A stretch of DNA of 64,000 nt from positions 275,709,426-275,773,425 of the forward strand of contig CP136063.1 of the NCBI GenBank assembly GCA_032622095.1, read 5' to 3'. This DNA is from Siphonodentalium dalli. Taxonomy: Eukaryota; Mollusca; Scaphopoda; Gadilida; Siphonodentaliidae. Below the pieces are notes generated by a model. It made no database searches. It saw only the letters and a program-made list of their open reading frames with translations, and had not been told where the DNA came from. A program made the position numbers and the translations under genes. Below are positions 42,561-54,500 of this stretch, one piece after another (the stretch's first letter is position 1; the number at the start of each line of letters is the position of its first letter).

Positions 42561-43670
42561 TTATGTTATGTTAAGGCCTCGTTTTAGTTAACAATGGTGT
42601 AAACATGGCTCTGGATAAATTAAAACAGACACTGGGCTCGAATGGTCAATAGCCTTGTGTATTTTTACATAACAAAATACATCAGACCTCTTCCCTATAT
42701 ATTCCCATAGTCATCGGCACGTGAATTAACCCTTTGTTATGAAGATTGAATTTTGGGGTGTGGTCTGAAAAAAATGACATTATGTTTTGTGCGGTGCTGA
42801 ACCTTGATATATACCAAAACACAAGATTTAAAGATATGGGTGGCGTTAGTGGTGGGTATATATATATATATGCTGTTAAAATATTCACCTCCGTCCAAAA
42901 ACGCCATAAACAGAATGAATAGTAAAATATAGACAGACTTTGTTCTTATACCAATCAGAAATATGGCATTAACAGTATTTTATTGTCAAATGTTTTTCCT
43001 TTGTTATGTAAACACAAGCAAAAAACGTTACAGAGCCTGGCTTTTGTTTAGATCCGGATATGGAAAACATAAAGAGCGTTATTTGTTACTGTTTTCCTGA
43101 TATGGAAATAATAAAGAGCGTTATACCATCTGTGTGTGATAAACCAATATAATTGAGCTGTGTTATGTAAACAGAAGCAAAACTTCTGTAACACGAGCAG
43201 GCTCTTGTTTGCGTACACGATCGTATGTCTTGGCGACAATATACTATTTACGCGCTGATTATGTTTGGCATATGTATAAAACTTTTTAGTGGACAATCCC
43301 AAGCTCGCGTGCCACGCGTGGTTGGATTGTCCATTTATTAATGACCATTTTAGGTAAGGAATGTCCGTTTATAAGTGGACAATCCTTGAAGAATTGCCTG
43401 ATAAAACTATATATATTTTAATATTCCTTCTGTTGATGGCGATTTGAACAAATATGAATATTTCTGCAACGAACGCCGGTCGTGCCTTTAAATGCGATGT
43501 GATTTTTTGCATAAAAAGTTCCTGCAGCTCTCAATCTTTCGGATTTAAAGAAAATTCTGGACCTGCATGGACATTTTATTGTAAATAGTATACACTAAAA
43601 CTTTTGCACTTATTAGGCCTATACAGGTAAAACATTTATTGTATGCATTGTAACATTATGCCAATCTTAC
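42561..43670. other. stretch that should hold the VWC gene's first intron; no exon found
   Basis: The VWC-domain exon on the minus strand runs into this region through a splice donor, so the next exon must lie at lower coordinates, but I cannot identify it. Local duplications occur: ATATGGAAA followed by ATAAAGAGCGTTAT near 43060 and 43100, and TTATGTAAACA with AAGCAAAA near 43008 and 43155. A GGACAATCC...GGATTGTCC hairpin lies at 43292-43342. Confidence 0.4.
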
Positions 43671-44013
43671 CGTTCGGACATCTACCACAGCATTCATCAG
43701 GTCCCGCTGGGATAGCCTCCCCTGGACACATGTGTTCTTCCCAACATTCTTGTTTCATGCAGCTGCCATAACGGTCTGACTCTGCACCATTCATATACCC
43801 ACAGACGCATGTCTGACATTCGTCGACAACGAATTGCACTCCGGGTGAGTAAGTCTGGTCATCGACGGTGCAATTTCCTCTGAAAATGGCCACAGGAACG
43901 ACCCAATCCGCCTGGGACTTCTGACTGCAGCTTACTGCGATAGTTGTTGCATAGGATCCGCGATTTTGAAATAATGCGGCAACACTAACAAACAAAACGG
44001 TCGCTAGCGTCAT
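43671..44013 (-). CDS. secreted VWC-domain protein, first coding exon
   Basis: The exon starts with ATG at 44013 and encodes 114 codons plus one base before the donor AACG|GTAAGA (minus strand). Residues 1-22 form a signal peptide (MTLATVLFVSVAALFQ..., likely cleaved after SYA). Residues 48-113 form one complete von Willebrand factor C domain with ten cysteines at 48, 66, 69, 71, 85, 90, 96, 108, 109 and 112, including the CxxCxC and CCxxCP signatures. An extra Cys29 lies in the linker. VWC proteins are extracellular and often bind BMP/TGF-beta ligands or matrix, but this one is not assigned to a named family. The rest of the gene lies downstream on the minus strand and was not found, so it may contain more domains. 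Confidence 0.8.
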
Positions 44014-44082
44014 CTCGGATAATATGCCTGTACAAACGATTCGCGAAGTTGTGGAATAGTGATCACGATTCGGAACTGCCTA

Positions 44083-44090
44083 CTTATATA
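44083..44090 (-). promoter_or_regulatory. TATA box of the VWC-domain gene
   Basis: The minus strand reads TATATAAG here, 70 bases upstream of the ATG at 44013. A transcription start about 30 bases downstream would leave a ~40-base 5' leader, a normal layout for a TATA-containing promoter. Confidence 0.5.
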
Positions 44091-44536
44091 TTACCATGTC
44101 ATCGAGTCACCAACATTGTTGACATTTCATAAATTGCTCCGATTAGTCAAACGAGTGTTTGTTTGATGGAAATTTTGAAAGTCAATACAACTGACTTTTT
44201 GAAAAATGCACAATTGCATTTGCGCGGGAACGTTACGAGCGGCGGTAATATTCATGTATGGTGTAGGGTTGCCATAAATGACATGTTAATGTTCGCCATA
44301 ATGAAGCATAATGTTATGTAATTTCACATTTGACGCCGGTGTCTTTTGAATGGTTCTGTCTTTTATAAGTTCATATATTAACATATAGTGTGATAATTTT
44401 CACGACACCATGCATACAACTCGTTATTGTTCCAAACCCTGGTGTTTCTTTTTCTAACAACACCCTCAACTGCTGGTTTCCTCACCACTATATAGTTTCA
44501 TATTCACCCGTGCGTTTCATGAAGACAACCGAGATT
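44091..44536. other. upstream flank of the VWC gene
   Basis: No recognisable element was seen between the TATA box and the 39-bp minisatellite, apart from ordinary A/T-rich sequence. Confidence 0.35.
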
Positions 44537-45200
44537 CCCATTCCATGATTCGGGCGGTCAGCGTTCCGACTGGTTCCCATTCAATGATTCGGGCGGCCAG
44601 CGCTCCGACTGGTTCTCATTCGATAATTCGGGTGGTCAGAGCTCCGACTGGTTCCCATTCGATGATTCGGGCGGTCAGCGCTGCGACTGGTTCCCATTCG
44701 ATGATTCTGGCGGTCAGCGCTCCGACTGGTTCCCATTCGATGATTCGGGTGGTCAGCGCTCCGATTGGTTCCCATTCGATGATTCGGGTGGTCAGCGCTC
44801 CGACTGGTTCTCATTCGATGATTCGGGTGGTCAGCGCTCCGACTGGTTCTCATTCGATGATTCGGGTGGTCAGCGCTCCGACTGGTTCCCATTCGATGAT
44901 TCGGGTGGTCAGCGCTCCGACTGGTTCCCATTCGATGATTCGGGTGGTCAGCGCTCCGACTGGTTCCCATTCGATGATTCGGGTGGCCATCGCTCCGACT
45001 GGTTCCTATTCGATGATTCGGGTGGTCAGCGCTCCGACTGGTTCTCATTCGATGATTCGGGCGGTCAGCGCTCCGACTGGTTCCCATTCGATGATTCGGG
45101 TGGTCAGCGCTCCGACTGGTTCCCTTTCCATGATTCGGGCGGTCAGCGCTCCGACTGGTTCCCATTCGATTATTCGGGCGGTCAGCGCTCCGACTGGTTC
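44537..45200. repeat. 39-bp minisatellite, 17 copies
   Basis: The unit contains CATTCGATGATTCGGG and GGTCAGCGCTCCGACTGGTT. Seventeen copies can be counted, with scattered substitutions and no length change. The 39-bp period keeps frames open on both strands (repeating SAPTGSHSMIRVV on plus). No start context, domain or splice border supports translation. Confidence 0.92.
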
Positions 45201-46189
45201 GGCAAGTGGACTTCTAATGACGCTGTCATATTTAACCACGGTTGATAAAAGACATATTATGTACTTGTTCGGGTGCGTGAACCTGATCAGCTAGTATACA
45301 GGCGCTATGCCAACTGGAGGAATGTAGCATTCTACTAACATCGCCCACAATCTCAAAGAAGCCATACAATTCCATAGAAAACACACTCTGAACTACGCTC
45401 AATTGTAAATATTTACATCTCGATTCGGGAGGCAACACTCGGCGATAAACTAACGCAAATGATTTCGCCCTCGATACTCATTGCATTTAATAAATATGTA
45501 AGACTGACGGTGTGTATTGTAAATTTCGATTAATATTCATAAAAATAACTACTTTGAGCATGATTGTTCTCCATTTCTATTTGATTACCCAAACGGAGTG
45601 TTTCTCATCACTTTAACTGTTTGACGACAGTTTGATATAGGCTGAAAAAAGGTATTACCGTTCTGTGAAAACTAAAGAATATTACATACACGTATAACTT
45701 TCGACATATCATTGCTGGCCGCTATACATGCAGGTTGATATATTTGTTGATTGTGTTTCCCTTTGGATTGTATGTAAGTTGGCATACATAATGAATAATC
45801 CACATTCGGTGATGTGTTATGATTAGATAGTTCACATCACATAATTAAAAAACCCACTTGCCAAACTTTTTGCCAAATGAAATTTTGTTTTGCCAAATGG
45901 AAATATTTTTTGGCAAAGCGGCAGCGTGAACCCTGGATGAACATGAATCGTATGCACATGTTTCTGTTTCCCGGGACACCGGTTCAGTTGTATCTTACCT
46001 TAGGTTGTGGTTCTACCAGCCCTATAGACCATGAACCTAGCCCGTATGGCAATTTCACGATTAACTCATATGTTGGCAGGAAGTTAAGTACGTCAGAGTC
46101 ACACCGGTGTTCTGGCAAATAAACCAATATGAATTTAATTAGTCTACAACTTCCTCTACTGAAAGCTTCGATCGATTTTTTGATTTATT
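45201..46189. other. stretch without recognised features
   Basis: Short open frames occur (for example 45877-46122), but none shows a domain or splice borders. Confidence 0.35.
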
Positions 46190-47180
46190 GTTGAATTATT
46201 AATAGACCTAATCTTCTCGGTGCACAACAGCTTGGGCTGTCGGTTTGGGTTGAGATAATGCTGTGTTTTGGACCGAGTCCCATCCCATTACTCTTCTATA
46301 ACAGACCAAATCTTGCTTGTACCTTTTCGGATTAGGTCAATTGGACGCTTTGTGTGTGCGAACATAGATGGCAGTCTTTCCCAAGCATGATGATATCACA
46401 CATGCATATATATCAGAGGTCCGCTGAATGTTAAAAGTAACGAGATTTAGAAGCCTTATTTTCCAGAGAATTTTGATTTGTCTCGGTATCAGAAAATGTA
46501 TGTAAACAATATATTTAACGATCGTATCATCACTTTAGCTTTTTCTATCACGGTAAATGATATAGCATTTTGAAGATACATTAATCGCGGATATTTTCAG
46601 ATGATTAACCCTTTACCCAACAGAAGGGCCCTGTGCCAATGCATTCTCTTATATAAGCGAGTCGACCATAGGTCGCCTCGCATATATAAGAGAATGCATT
46701 GGCTTAACACATTAAAAATTATAAAATTGTTAAAGAATGTAAGAAAAAATGGTAAAAAGTGTTAAAAAAGATTTTTTTTTAGGCCAATGCATTCTCTTAT
46801 ATATGCGAGGCGACCTATGGTCGACTCGCATATATAAGAGAATGCATTGGCACAGGGCATAACTATAACCATCACAATGTGGTCAATGAGCCGATTCCAA
46901 TGATATCCATATTTGTATGGTTCTATTGAGCCAGACCGAAGATATTTTAGGCTGTTGAAGCTTTATTTGGCCGGTTTTGGCCGGTTTGTTGGGTAAAGGG
47001 TTAATCACATTCAGGGGTTCGCGTTGATTCTCTGGCTCCACGTGCAAATTCAGTACGTCTTTTCAATGAAATTCTGTTATGAAAGAGCAACGGGGTGGGA
47101 CTCGGTCCAAAACAATATCAACCCAACCGATTTCCCAATCTATTGTGAACCGAGAAGACTTGGTCTAAATTATTAATTGA
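46190..47180. mobile_element. TIR element with a nested MITE
   Basis: The left end (46190-46305: AATAGACCTAATCTTCTCGG, GGTTTGGGTTGAGATAATG, TTTTGGACCGAGTCCCATCC) is the inverted copy of the right end (47085-47180: GGGTGGGACTCGGTCCAAAA, ATATCAACCCAACCGA, CCGAGAAGACTTGGTCTAAA). The arms are ~110 bp and ~80-85% alike by eye. The piggyBac-type MITE at 46609-47000 sits inside, so without it the host element is about 595 bp. Confidence 0.65.
46609..47000. mobile_element. piggyBac-type hairpin MITE, copy 5 (392 bp)
   Basis: TTAA flanks both sides (46605-46608 and 47001-47004), and the TIRs are CCCTTTACCCAACAG and TGTTGGGTAAAGGG. Length and internal order equal those of copies 1 and 4. It is inserted into the TIR element 46190-47180, which is therefore older. 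Confidence 0.85.
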
Positions 47181-47957
47181 AGCAGGTAATGCATATACTG
47201 ATTAATATCTAACGTTTGAAGTATGGAAACTCTCACAGTTATACATCTAGTTTGTGCAATGTCTCTATTCTGGTGCTAAATTTCCATATTTTCTTATTGA
47301 ATAATTTCTACTATATTTGATTCAATCCCATCACGGACTGGCCCCGGAAAATGTGGCATTAACAGTATGTTATTGGCGACTGAGACCTTATATGCGCTCG
47401 ATAACTGGAAGCGACTACTCTTGGGATCCGTATGCTTATTAATTTTTGGAAAAGTTGCCGCTCTGTATGGTGCTTATATGGGTCCGTATATGTTTATTTA
47501 AAAAGTGGGATTGTCAAGAAATTTATACTACAGGCCTATCAGAATTGCTGGAGCCTTTATTCAGATCAGGAACAGATAGTCCAAACATGTTGCTGGAAGT
47601 CTGTTTGGTAACTCCTATGACACAAACAGTGCAAACTTTTAGAAATATATATGATTGACCTTATAGCATTTCAGAGAGTCATGTTTCCATGTTGAAAATT
47701 GCCACCCTGTACTGTTATTCCGCCTCATATTCTTATTGGATTTAGCAGAATTGTCCACCCTGTACTCTTATTCCGCACCGTGTGCTTATTTGGACCCCGA
47801 GAGTAGCCCACCAGTTCAAATGCAGCCGTATACGGGCACGCCCTATACAGCTAATAGCGCTAACAATAACGCTAACTGCAATTTCTCAGAAAAGTGTGTT
47901 TTCAATATTGATCCAGAAATGTGTATCTGTAGATGTGCAAGTTATTCCGTAAAAGTG
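47181..47957. other. stretch without a supported gene
   Basis: Around 47740-47950 an open plus-strand frame encodes a Cys-containing segment (CNFSEKCVFNIDPEMCICRC) before running into the C-rich repeat. I cannot find matched splice borders or a family, so it is not called as a gene. Confidence 0.3.
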
Positions 47958-48292
47958 AAGTTTCCCAAAGGCACACCCACCCGCCCGTGCACCCGCATAC
48001 ACACACCATGCACAAAGGCACATATACCCGCCCCGTGCACCTGCCCACCCTGCACAACGACACATCCACCCGCCCCGTGCACTCGCGTACCCACACATCA
48101 TGCACACAGACACACCCACCCGCCCGTGCCCCCGCCCACTCTGCACAAGGACATGCACATCTACCTGCCTCACCCTGCACAAATACACATCTACCCGCCT
48201 CACCCGCGTATCTGCCCACCCTGCACAAAAACACATCCACCCGCCTCACCCGCCTCACCCGCCAACCCTGCACAAAGACACATCCACCCGCT
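47958..48292. repeat. C-rich imperfect tandem repeat
   Basis: Words such as CACCCGCCCCGTGCAC, CCTGCACAA and ACACATCCACCCGCC recur with variable spacing over ~335 bp. Because it is short of stops, several frames stay open on both strands; these are repeat artefacts. Confidence 0.8.
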
Positions 48293-48329
48293 CTGGTACT
48301 TTTGTCCGGACAGTGTTTTGGACTGGTCA

Positions 48330-49020
48330 AAAAGCATATAGAAGAGTGTCGTCTGCTCATGTTTGTCTGGGGCTATGTATGGGTGAAATTATAAAATTGT
48401 TAAAGAATACAAGAAAAAATTATTAAAATTGTAAAAAATTGTTAGGCCTCCATTGAAAATAATACACTTTTTACTACAATCTAGATGATAAAGACACGTT
48501 GATAACTCAACAAAAACAACATGTTCACAGTTTATTACACCGAATAAGTTGATAATACAATGTTTTGTGGCTTCCTCTTTCAAATGGTATATAATATGGC
48601 ATATATTTTATATAATGTAATCTGAGGGTTAGAAAATTAAGTTGGCCTTTAAGATTTGTCGGCCATGTGATTTGTTTTTAAACTAAGTTTTTCATAAATA
48701 AAGCTATATCTTAAAACTAGTGGCATTTGAGATTGGTTTGGGTATGCATGCATGGGTCATGACGTAGCATCCATAATTGTGACCCGCCATATAAAATCCA
48801 GTCGTAAGTCGGGATTTTTTTACCCTGTGCCAATGCATTCTCTTATATATGCGAGTCGACCATAGGTCGCCTCGCATATATAAGAGAATGCATTGGCCTA
48901 ACAATTTTTTACAATTTCAATAATTTTTTCTTGTATTCTTCAACAATTTTATAATTTCACCCATACAGAGCCCCAGACAAACACGAGCAGACGACACTAT
49001 TCTACATGCTTCTATATATG
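48330..49020. repeat. inverted pair flanking a MITE cluster
   Basis: AGCATATAGAAG, GTGTCGTCTGCTC, GTTTGTCTGGGGCT and GGGTGAAATTATAAAATTGT at 48330-48410 return as their reverse complement at 48930-49015. The pair has its axis near 48680. Confidence 0.6.
48440..48655 (-). mobile_element. partial AAAGGCCCACTTAA-family element, minus strand
   Basis: Read on the minus strand it follows the complete copy at 22978: AAAGGCCAACTTAATTTTCT, GCCATATTATATACCATTTG, AAAACATTGTATTATCAACT and TGTGAACATGTTGTTTTTGT. One terminus (near 48655) is present; the other is missing. Confidence 0.6.
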
Positions 49021-49233
49021 TGTGGGGCTCCCTGCAGGGTAATGGATGTTTGTTTATTTTATGTCCTAAAAATTGTAAGAAACATTTATTTTAAAAAAAT
49101 GATAAAAAATTGTTAGGCCAATGCATTCTCTTATATATGCGAGGCGAACTATGGTCCACTCGCATATATAAGAGAATGCATTGGCACAGGGTAAAAAAAA
49201 TCCCGACTTACGACTGGATTTGATATGGCGGGT
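48781..49233. mobile_element. hairpin element with long outer arms
   Basis: The outer arms CCGCCATATAAAATCCAGTC...AAGTCGGGATTTTTTTACCC and their inverted partner (49190-49233) enclose two copies of the hairpin module CCAATGCATTCTCTTATATA that also occurs inside the TTAA-flanked MITEs. The outer arms are unlike the CCCTTTACCC ends, so the same module lies in a different carrier. No TTAA flank is seen. Confidence 0.6.
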
Positions 49234-50095
49234 GTCAAATACACCTAATAAAATTCGCCGGTGCCGAAGTAGGCCGATAAATACTTTAACTACCTTTCTA
49301 CGAGCATTATATGTCACAAACAGACCCATTTGAAGTCATAAAAAGCAACATTGAACACGGTGTGACGTGCACATGCATGCAAGCGCGTGAAAAATCAAAG
49401 CAACATTCCATTCAACAATGTATATCCTTGCGCGCTATACAAAAACAGTTCCTAGTTTATATCAGTATTTGATTTGCACACTACCCCCCCCCCCCCCCCC
49501 CCACACCGTGGATAATATGGTAAAACATACCGTAACAAATATAATTATATTGGTGGAGTATTTATTATAATTTACTATATTATTAGATAGAAAAAATTGC
49601 AGATGAAGAGCTTGTGTCCATTTATTTCAATTTCGTTAGACAAATGCGATTGAAATTGAAGGTTGTGAGAATTGGCAAATCGAGATAATCGTGAGACACA
49701 GATACACCTGCAGGTTGGGATAATTTACTCATATATCAAGAACGCTAATCGTCGGACACAAATTCAACGATTTGGCTTTTTTTTTTTTTTTTTTAAACTC
49801 TTAAAATGTGAGTTGTGTTGTGGATTCAGTCACACGAATGGTAGATAAACGTGTTATATACACAATCTGTTGTACCCATTCATGTATCGTGACTTGTTCT
49901 CGTTGTCATATAACGACCCGTGACGATATATGACCACGAAAACGAGCCTCTTCGCGATACATAAATCGGTACAAACATTGTGTATATAACACACATTTGT
50001 CGTTCATATCACAGCACACTGCAGCCATCTACAACGAATTACCTGCGAAATTGTCATGCAAAATTTCCAGCATGAGAACGTTGCCTTGTTAGGAA
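49234..50095. other. stretch with homopolymer runs, no gene seen
   Basis: It contains a C-run of about 18 at 49485-49502 and a T-run at 49778-49794. No gene or RNA is supported. Confidence 0.35.
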
Positions 50096-50345
50096 GAAGG
50101 GCACCATACTTGCGATTGTAACTCACATGTCACAGCATATCTACACATAATACGCGGTTATGCACCTTTCATGCGCATGTAACTGACAGATCACATCCTA
50201 TCTACACATATAGTTCGCGGATATGCATGCACATTACATCCGCATAACTGACAGATCACATCCTATCTACACATATGACACGCGGTTATGGACGTGTCAT
50301 ATGCATGTCACTGTCAGATCACATCATATCCACAGTATTCCACAC
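50096..50345. repeat. degenerate ~75-80-bp tandem repeat, about four copies
   Basis: AACTGACAGATCACATCCTA, TCTACACATA and CGCGGTTATGCA or variants recur near 50110, 50185, 50250 and 50310. Confidence 0.6.
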
Positions 50346-50529
50346 ATGTAATACGCGGATACACAAGATATACATACTTCAATTCGTCAACTGCTCCGAC
50401 AGTTATCGTTTTACCTCTTCACCTATAAATGATAGTATGTTATACAAAGGTCACATCAAACTGGAGAACTGCGAAAGAATAAACTGTTTAATAGAGTTAC
50501 TTCCTTTATTCTTCGTTAAGTTGGACCAG

Positions 50530-50915
50530 GTGATCAAACTCCCGGCAGAGTTATCCCTCATCGCTCCGCTGAGATACGACTGCCACAGGGACATTTGGTA
50601 AGGATTTCTGACATGATCTTAATTCTTATGTTTTAGGATTACAATTGTCTATGTCTGGCTCAGTTCATATTGTTCTTACCAATACCAAAAGAATTACCAT
50701 TATTGCAAACTGTTGGTGGTCAAAACAAGATAATAGTTGACTAAATATAGTTCCGACGATACCCAAAAATAGATGTGTCGGCCCTCAAAGTACCATCCTT
50801 CCGGCAGTGATCTATCGCAGTGATAACGGAGATGGCAGTGCCAAACTCCAGGCAGAGTTATCTCCAATCGCTCCGCTGAGATACCACTGCCATAAGGACA
50901 TTTGGTAAGGATTTC
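50530..50915. repeat. direct duplication of a ~90-bp segment
   Basis: GGCAGAGTTATC, ATCGCTCCGCTGAGATAC, ACTGCCA and GGACATTTGGTAAGGATTTC occur at 50540-50610 and again at 50852-50918. The function is unknown. Confidence 0.6.
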
Positions 50916-51560
50916 TTACGTGTTCTTAGTTCACACGGCACAATCGTTTCGACGATTCTACGACCAATTCCACGATTCTGCGGCTTGACAACCACGGTGC
51001 TACGGCGGTTTAACGATTCTGCGACCAGGCTGATGCGATAAACACGAAAAAAACATTGAGAATTGAATAATTCCAGAAATACGGACAGGAATGTACCATA
51101 TATTATATTTCTATTAGGTACGGCGATCTTCGATTCGATAATCTGTAAAGAGTTCAGCACTAGACAGTTAGCACAACAATACATAATCTTTGACATAAAT
51201 AGACCGGTTGTTTGGGTTTTACACACATCACTGTGTGAAATTCGTCTTTAGAGTTGAGAAAATATATATAACGTCCTATAAAATTGAGCGGAAACCAAAT
51301 AATAACATAGCTATACGTCTTTGGGTGATTTTTCACAACTAATGTTCAACTCAGTTCTGTGATTGATGGCGCTGTGTGACGCATAAATTTTGGCAAGTGG
51401 GTTTTCAATTCTGTGATATGAACGATCTAGTCCGAAAATATCGAAAGTGGGAATATATTGCCGACTGTTCAAAGGGAAACCCGATCGCGGACTGTACAAA
51501 AGGAAACCCGATCGACAACTCTATCAACCAAGCGATCACACAGTGATATGCAATCATCTA
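50916..51560. other. stretch before the terminal satellite array
   Basis: No gene or repeat is supported, other than a short duplication (GGAAACCCGATCG near 51475 and 51503). It forms the left flank of the array. Confidence 0.35.
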
Positions 51561-54500
51561 TAGGAATCAGGGAGCTAAATGTGTTCTAGAGTCGGGGAGC
51601 GAGTACACCGTGGAACCCTAAAGGTGAAGGTAACTGAAGAATGACCTTCACCTGATACATGCGACACGTTGTTAAAGGATGACATCGCGTTTATTTGATT
51701 TGTACATAATATCTAAATAATTTAAACTGGTGAATGAATGGGGGAATGGATTTTTGTGAGCGGGAAATTTATTTAACTAGCTGCTGTAGTTCTGGATTTT
51801 TCCAGATCAAATTTGGCTGTGGGATAGCCCCGTCGTACACTTGGGGGTTTATTTTTAAAAGTAAACACATGACCTATGATTTTTCTTGCATTTTCGTGAT
51901 CAACTGGTGTCAATCTAGCTGGGTAAACATCACTGGTATGTCCTGCAGGCTTCAATTCAGTGAATTTGGCGGAAACGTTAACACTGTCGCCTATGGGAAA
52001 CCATTTAGTTCAGTGATTCCTATAGGAAAAATATGAATTTTACGAAATTTCACGTCTCGCCATGATAAGTTGTTAATTCCATATTTTCTTATTTTCAAAT
52101 GATAATGACCACATTTTGGACAGATTTAAAGAAGAAACGCATGGATTCGCCTGTAGATAGTAAAGAAAGTGATAAATCTGGGAATTTTGCATGGACATCA
52201 GGTACCATTAGGGGGTCAGGGGGGCTAAAGCCCCCCTCCCCAAAAATTTGAGTAGTGTTAGCCCCCCCCCCCCCCCATTGGGAAAAGGTGGCAGTTAACC
52301 CAATTAAGATTTCCCGGCACCCAGTAGCCTTATCGGGGACCATAGTCCCACCCCAAGTCCGGGGGGGGGGGGGTGATGGCATCGCCAGTAGTGTTAATGT
52401 CGTGCAAAACTGTCATGGCAGGTTTGTTAAACAGACAGTATGCCCTGCCATCTGGTCAAATTTCATGTCTGAGACTGTGGCTGATGTTGTATGATTATGT
52501 TTAGATATTTAAATTGACTTATAGTTGCTTTATTATGCTATTAAAGTATTTTTTATTTAAATTTTCTGTTAATTTTTGTAAATGTTTATTATAAATTGAC
52601 AAATTTTGCATGAAAAGGGTTTAAAATTGGACAAGTTATCCCACTCAAAATGTATGTTAACATATCCTCTTCAATTTAGTAATAGTATGGTATATAAGGG
52701 CATTCTTCAGTTATACGAGATGCATCAGCTAGTAAAATTGAAAAAAAAATCTAAAGTTTTTGGCTTTATTTTGAGGATTGACACTAATTTTCAGGATGCC
52801 TCATATTGGAAAAATAAACAACTACTGCTCGATATAATCCATTTTTTATTTCAGTAAGGTCTATATTTTGATAAAATACTATAAGAAACGCTGTGTTTCA
52901 CACATATACATATATATAGGAATCAGGGAGCTAAATGTGTTCTAGAGTCGGGGAGCGAGTACACCGTGGAACCCTAAAGGTGAAGGTAACTGAAGAATGA
53001 CCTTCACCTGATACATGCGACACGTTGTTAAAGGATGACATCGCGTTTATTTGATTTGTACATAATATCTAAATAATTTAAACTGGTGAATGAATGGGGG
53101 AATGGATTTTTGTGAGCGGGAAATTTATTTAACTAGCTGCTGTAGTTCTGGATTTTTCCAGATCAAATTTGGCTGTGGGATAGCCCCGTCGTACACTTGG
53201 GGGTTTATTTTTAAAAGTAAACACATGACCTATGATTTTTCTTGCATTTTCGTGATCAACTGGTGTCAATCTAGCTGGGTAAACATCACTGGTATGTCCT
53301 GCAGGCTTCAATTCAGTGAATTTGGCGGAAACGTTAACACTGTCGCCTATGGGAAACCATTTAGTTCAGTGATTCCTATAGGAAAAATATGAATTTTACG
53401 AAATTTCACGTCTCGCCATGATAAGTTGTTAATTCCATATTTTCTTATTTTCAAATGATAATGACCACATTTTGGACAGATTTAAAGAAGAAACGCATGG
53501 ATTCGCCTGTAGATAGTAAAGAAAGTGATAAATCTGGGAATTTTGCATGGACATCAGGTACCATTAGGGGGTCAGGGGGGCTAAAGCCCCCCTCCCCAAA
53601 AATTTGAGTAGTGTTAGCCCCCCCCCCCCCCATTGGGAAAAGGTGGCAGTTAACCCAATTAAGATTTCCCGGCACCCAGTAGCCTTATCGGGGACCATAG
53701 TCCCACCCCAAGTCCGGGGGGGGGGGGGGTGATGGCATCGCCAGTAGTGTTAATGTCGTGCAAAACTGTCATGGCAGGTTTGTTAAACAGACAGTATGCC
53801 CTGCCATCTGGTCAAATTTCATGTCTGAGACTGTGGCTGATGTTGTATGATTATGTTTAGATATTTAAATTGACTTATAGTTGCTTTATTATGCTATTAA
53901 AGTATTTTTTATTTAAATTTTCTGTTAATTTTTGTAAATGTTTATTATAAATTGACAAATTTTGCATGAAAAGGGTTTAAAATTGGACAAGTTATCCCAC
54001 TCAAAATGTATGTTAACATATCCTCTTCAATTTAGTAATAGTATGGTATATAAGGGCATTCTTCAGTTATACGAGATGCATCAGCTAGTAAAATTGAAAA
54101 AAAAATCTAAAGTTTTTGGCTTTATTTTGAGGATTGACACTAATTTTCAGGATGCCTCATATTGGAAAAATAAACAACTACTGCTCGATATAATCCATTT
54201 TTTATTTCAGTAAGGTCTATATTTTGATAAAATACTATAAGAAACGCTGTGTTTCACACATATACATATATATAGGAATCAGGGAGCTAAATGTGTTCTA
54301 GAGTCGGGGAGCGAGTACACCGTGGAACCCTAAAGGTGAAGGTAACTGAAGAATGACCTTCACCTGATACATGCGACACGTTGTTAAAGGATGACATCGC
54401 GTTTATTTGATTTGTACATAATATCTAAATAATTTAAACTGGTGAATGAATGGGGGAATGGATTTTTGTGAGCGGGAAATTTATTTAACTAGCTGCTGTA

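Noticed and set aside
44545-45294. 249-residue plus-strand and 194-residue minus-strand frames in the 17-copy minisatellite
   Set aside because: Same cause: 39-bp repeats open on both strands. No promoter, signal peptide or splice evidence.
45877-46122. 81-residue frame MKFCFAKWKYFLA...
   Set aside because: No recognisable domain, no splice borders, no signal peptide; compatible with chance.
47736-48394. Cys- and Pro-rich frames in the C-rich repeat
   Set aside because: Low-complexity DNA; frames are open on both strands and share no domain.
50275-50601. 108-residue frame ending at a GTAAGG donor-like site
   Set aside because: The donor-like end belongs to a duplicated repeat segment (also at 50852-50918), and the upstream part overlaps a tandem repeat.
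51561-52917. Possible hammerhead-ribozyme (retrozyme) unit
   Set aside because: I looked for the CTGANGA...GAAA core in E on both strands. One CTGAAGA occurs in a hairpin loop, but there is no correctly spaced GAAA or stem arrangement.
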